The notes under the pieces: model-generated
Seen by the model: only the letters and a program-made list of their open reading frames with translations
Database searches by the model: none
What the model was told of the DNA's origin: nothing
In this document: one piece after another, positions 61,566 through 64,000 of the stretch
Layout of the letters: every line of letters starts with the position of its first letter
Numbering within the stretch: position 1 is the stretch's first letter
Assembly: GCA_963969395.1 (NCBI GenBank)
Contig: OZ017796.1
Coordinates: 17,300,501-17,364,500 of the forward strand
DNA: 64,000 nucleotides
Source: Pseudoscleropodium purum
Taxonomy: Eukaryota; Streptophyta; Bryopsida; Hypnales; Brachytheciaceae
Reading direction: 5' to 3'
Translations under genes and position numbers: made by a program

Positions 61566-64000
61566 TTTTGGTACATATTTTAGAACATTGTGACATATAC
61601 ATCATGCGAATTTTTTTTAAATTGATTACAATTCAAAGAGTGAGGAAATTGAAATGCAAGGTCATATAAGCATTTTTCTTACTATTTTGTTCACTTGCAC
61701 TATATTTTGATTTTTCACATAGTAGTGATGCTATTAAACAATGAGCTCAAAAGAGGCAAAATTGCCTATGCATGGAAATACACAAAAAATTGCAAACCAC
61801 TATAGTCCTTTGTAAGTAAACAAAAATTCTCATTTCAACTTAACATTTCTTGAAGCATAGGGAATTTCATGTAAGCAAAATATGTTGTTCTACATCACTA
61901 ATACATACATATGATTATCCCTTTTGGAATTAGTAGGCTAATAAATGAATTTTTTCATTGAGTTTTTTAATTTCATCTTTATTCATAGCATATGCACATC
62001 ATTGATTTTAGGTCAAGTCATAGTAATTATTCTCTAATTTCTATTAATAGTGCATTGTTTCAAAAGATTGAGATGCATATACAATGTATTTTAAAAACTT
62101 TGTTTTTTTCTTTTGAAAAATAGATTTGACATTTCCAAAACAAAAATTGTCAAAAGGTTTTATTTATTTCTATTTGCCCTACAAAATGATAGATTTTGAC
62201 AATTGAAGCTCAAAATGTAACCCAATTGTTTAACCCTTAAAGAACTAGACATTCCAATTTGAGCAACGAAGGAATACAAACATGTTTCAAGTGCACAAAA
62301 TCTTCATTTTTTAATATATCTAAATCTTTGTAGATTCTTGTTTTAATTATCTAACATTTGTGTAGTATATAAAAAATGATTCTTTGAAAACTATGCCAAA
62401 AAATAAGTAACAATAAAATCTTAAAACATTTCTATAACTAGAATTTAGTGTTTTGAATGTCAGAAAAAAACTCTTACAAAGTTATAAATACATAGTTTGT
62501 AATCAATTAAAGAGTGAATTTCCATTTTTTGGCTTCAAAATTTATTAGAAAATATTGAATAGTGTAGCATGCAATCTAACTATATGTATATGATCTATAG
62601 ATTATGATCTACAATTTTTGTATGAAATTCATCATTAAATTATATTAAAAATTACATTTTAGAGCACAACTTCATAATTTTGGAAAATCTAAACTATCAC
62701 CCAATCTATAAGGGGTTGAAAGTCAATGCCACTCAAAAATTAAATTGTAATCGCAATTCATCTTTTTGTGGCCTAACTACTAATTACTTAATGAGAATGA
62801 CAACTTTAGATTGAATGTGAGAGAGTAACTAGTCCATTTGTAGTTGCATGAAATAGACAAATGTCTATAATGAACCTTTCAACTCTAGTGAAAACCACAA
62901 GTAGAGTAAATAAATAATCCATTCTCAATAACTAAAGGTCCAACCATTTTAGACTTAAAACAATCTCATTAGATGAGATTTGAGGTTTAAACAAGACCAC
63001 TAGTTTCCAGACACACAAAACAATGGAAACTTCACCACATCAACGGTCTCATGTAGTAGGGAGACTGCTATGTCAACTAATATTATTTAATAATTATATA
63101 TATATATATAATTTATTTTAATATTATAATAGTATTGTGCTAATTTACAACAAGGTCACAACCCTAAAATAGTCTTTCTATGCCTTCAAATCCCTTCTAA
63201 TGAAAAACAAATTTAATAAATGATTTTACTAAAAATATTCCTATCTTTCAACTTATTTTATGTTTATCAATATGGTAGTTAATTTCTTGAAGTTGTAGTT
63301 ATTACATTTCTCACAATTACACATTAGACTTTGGTGTTTAGACTAAAGAATCAAACAAAAGTTGTATGAAGACCTTTACAACATTTAATTAAGATATCTT
63401 TTAAATGATATAAATACAATTCAAGAAGAATATGTGATTTAAAATTCTACATGAAACTCTATACCAAATTCTAGAAAGCTTGATGATTGGTATAAATCTC
63501 TGTATGAACTCTTCATAAAACTCATTGAGCATTCAAATTAAAATCTCTAGTGTGTTGTCTGTTTAGTTACAAGCATGAACTTCATTTATTCTTGTATTGC
63601 CAATCTAATTTGATAGTAGTGTAGGCAAACTATGATTTGCCTTATTATTAAGGGGAGTCAAAGTAGGGAGCCTTCATTCCTCCAACTAATTTCTTCATTT
63701 TATTTAGTGTTGCTTTCAAAAAAAATTACTTTGAACTACATATTTTTCTTAAAGTTTTCATTTCTTACCAACTAAAATAGCTCAAGCAATATTCCTATTG
63801 TAAATTTAATATCTTATAAAATATAATATTAAATGAATATTTCTTCATTCATCATTCTATTTTGTATTCCTATTTGTGCAATGGGACCATTACCAGCCTA
63901 TTGAAAGACATTGTAATGGCGGGATTGTGGTTGTTGGATTAAAAAGTGGATTCAATGCCATCCTTACTTCTCTCTGCACATTCATGGCTTTAGCAAGTTT
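61566..64000. other. Intergenic, AT-rich, no gene seen
   Basis: Includes a (TA)n run near 63095-63112. No coding exon, RNA gene or repeat boundary was recognised. Confidence 0.35.

Noticed and set aside
5609..64000. LTR retrotransposon with reverse transcriptase or integrase
   Set aside because: No gag/pol motif or paired LTRs with TG...CA ends could be seen; the recognisable mobile DNA is of TIR or foldback type.

Overview
The window is nuclear DNA of a land plant, probably a non-flowering one (bryophyte or lycophyte grade). Four intron-rich genes with ordinary GT-AG plant introns sit in long, AT-rich intergenic DNA full of short inverted-repeat transposons. The gene families present (a 14-3-3 protein, an ACT-domain Raf-like kinase, a DUF547 protein) fix it as a plant. 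A class I type phosphatidylinositol transfer domain, which I do not associate with flowering plants, argues for an early-diverging lineage. The species cannot be named from this sequence alone.

Layout. (1) 1-5608, plus strand: 3' part of a gene whose 14 visible exons join in perfect phase. It encodes the end of a PITP domain, an acidic linker, a B-box-like zinc finger and a C-terminal DUF547 domain. (2) 5609-23027: no recognised intact gene. It holds a 540-bp near-tandem duplication with a transposon in one copy, a 340-bp foldback, two GC-rich islands, a small CACTA-type hairpin element and diverged dispersed repeats. (3) 23028-31614, plus strand: 13-exon gene for a 677-residue ACT-domain, Raf-like (STY8/STY17/STY46-type) dual-specificity kinase. 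Its introns carry a repeat family of their own and two copies of a MITE. (4) 31615-42730: AT-rich, with several terminal-inverted-repeat elements and strongly G-depleted tracts. (5) 42731-45126, minus strand: six-exon 14-3-3 gene. (6) 45127-54400: AT-rich, with a pair of Harbinger-like MITEs, a tandem array of about 0.9-kb units and a 1.3-kb giant foldback. (7) 54401-60525, minus strand: five-exon gene for a 690-residue, unrecognised, two-hydrophobic-segment protein with eleven FFPD(D/E)Q-type motifs, five of them in near-identical 69-bp tandem repeats. (8) 60526-64000: promoter side of that gene, then AT-rich DNA.

How the genes might relate. STY-type kinases phosphorylate plastid transit peptides, 14-3-3 proteins bind those phosphorylated precursors in the cytosol, and the fourth gene has a plausible organellar presequence. 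This is a thematic coincidence worth noting, not evidence of an operon-like unit; the genes lie 5-20 kb apart on different strands. The most novel items are the PITP/B-box/DUF547 architecture, the FFPD-motif membrane protein, the repeat family confined to the kinase introns, and the 1.3-kb foldback.

Exon boundaries were set by hand from splice consensus, reading-phase continuity and family alignment from memory. No database search or transcript data were available.
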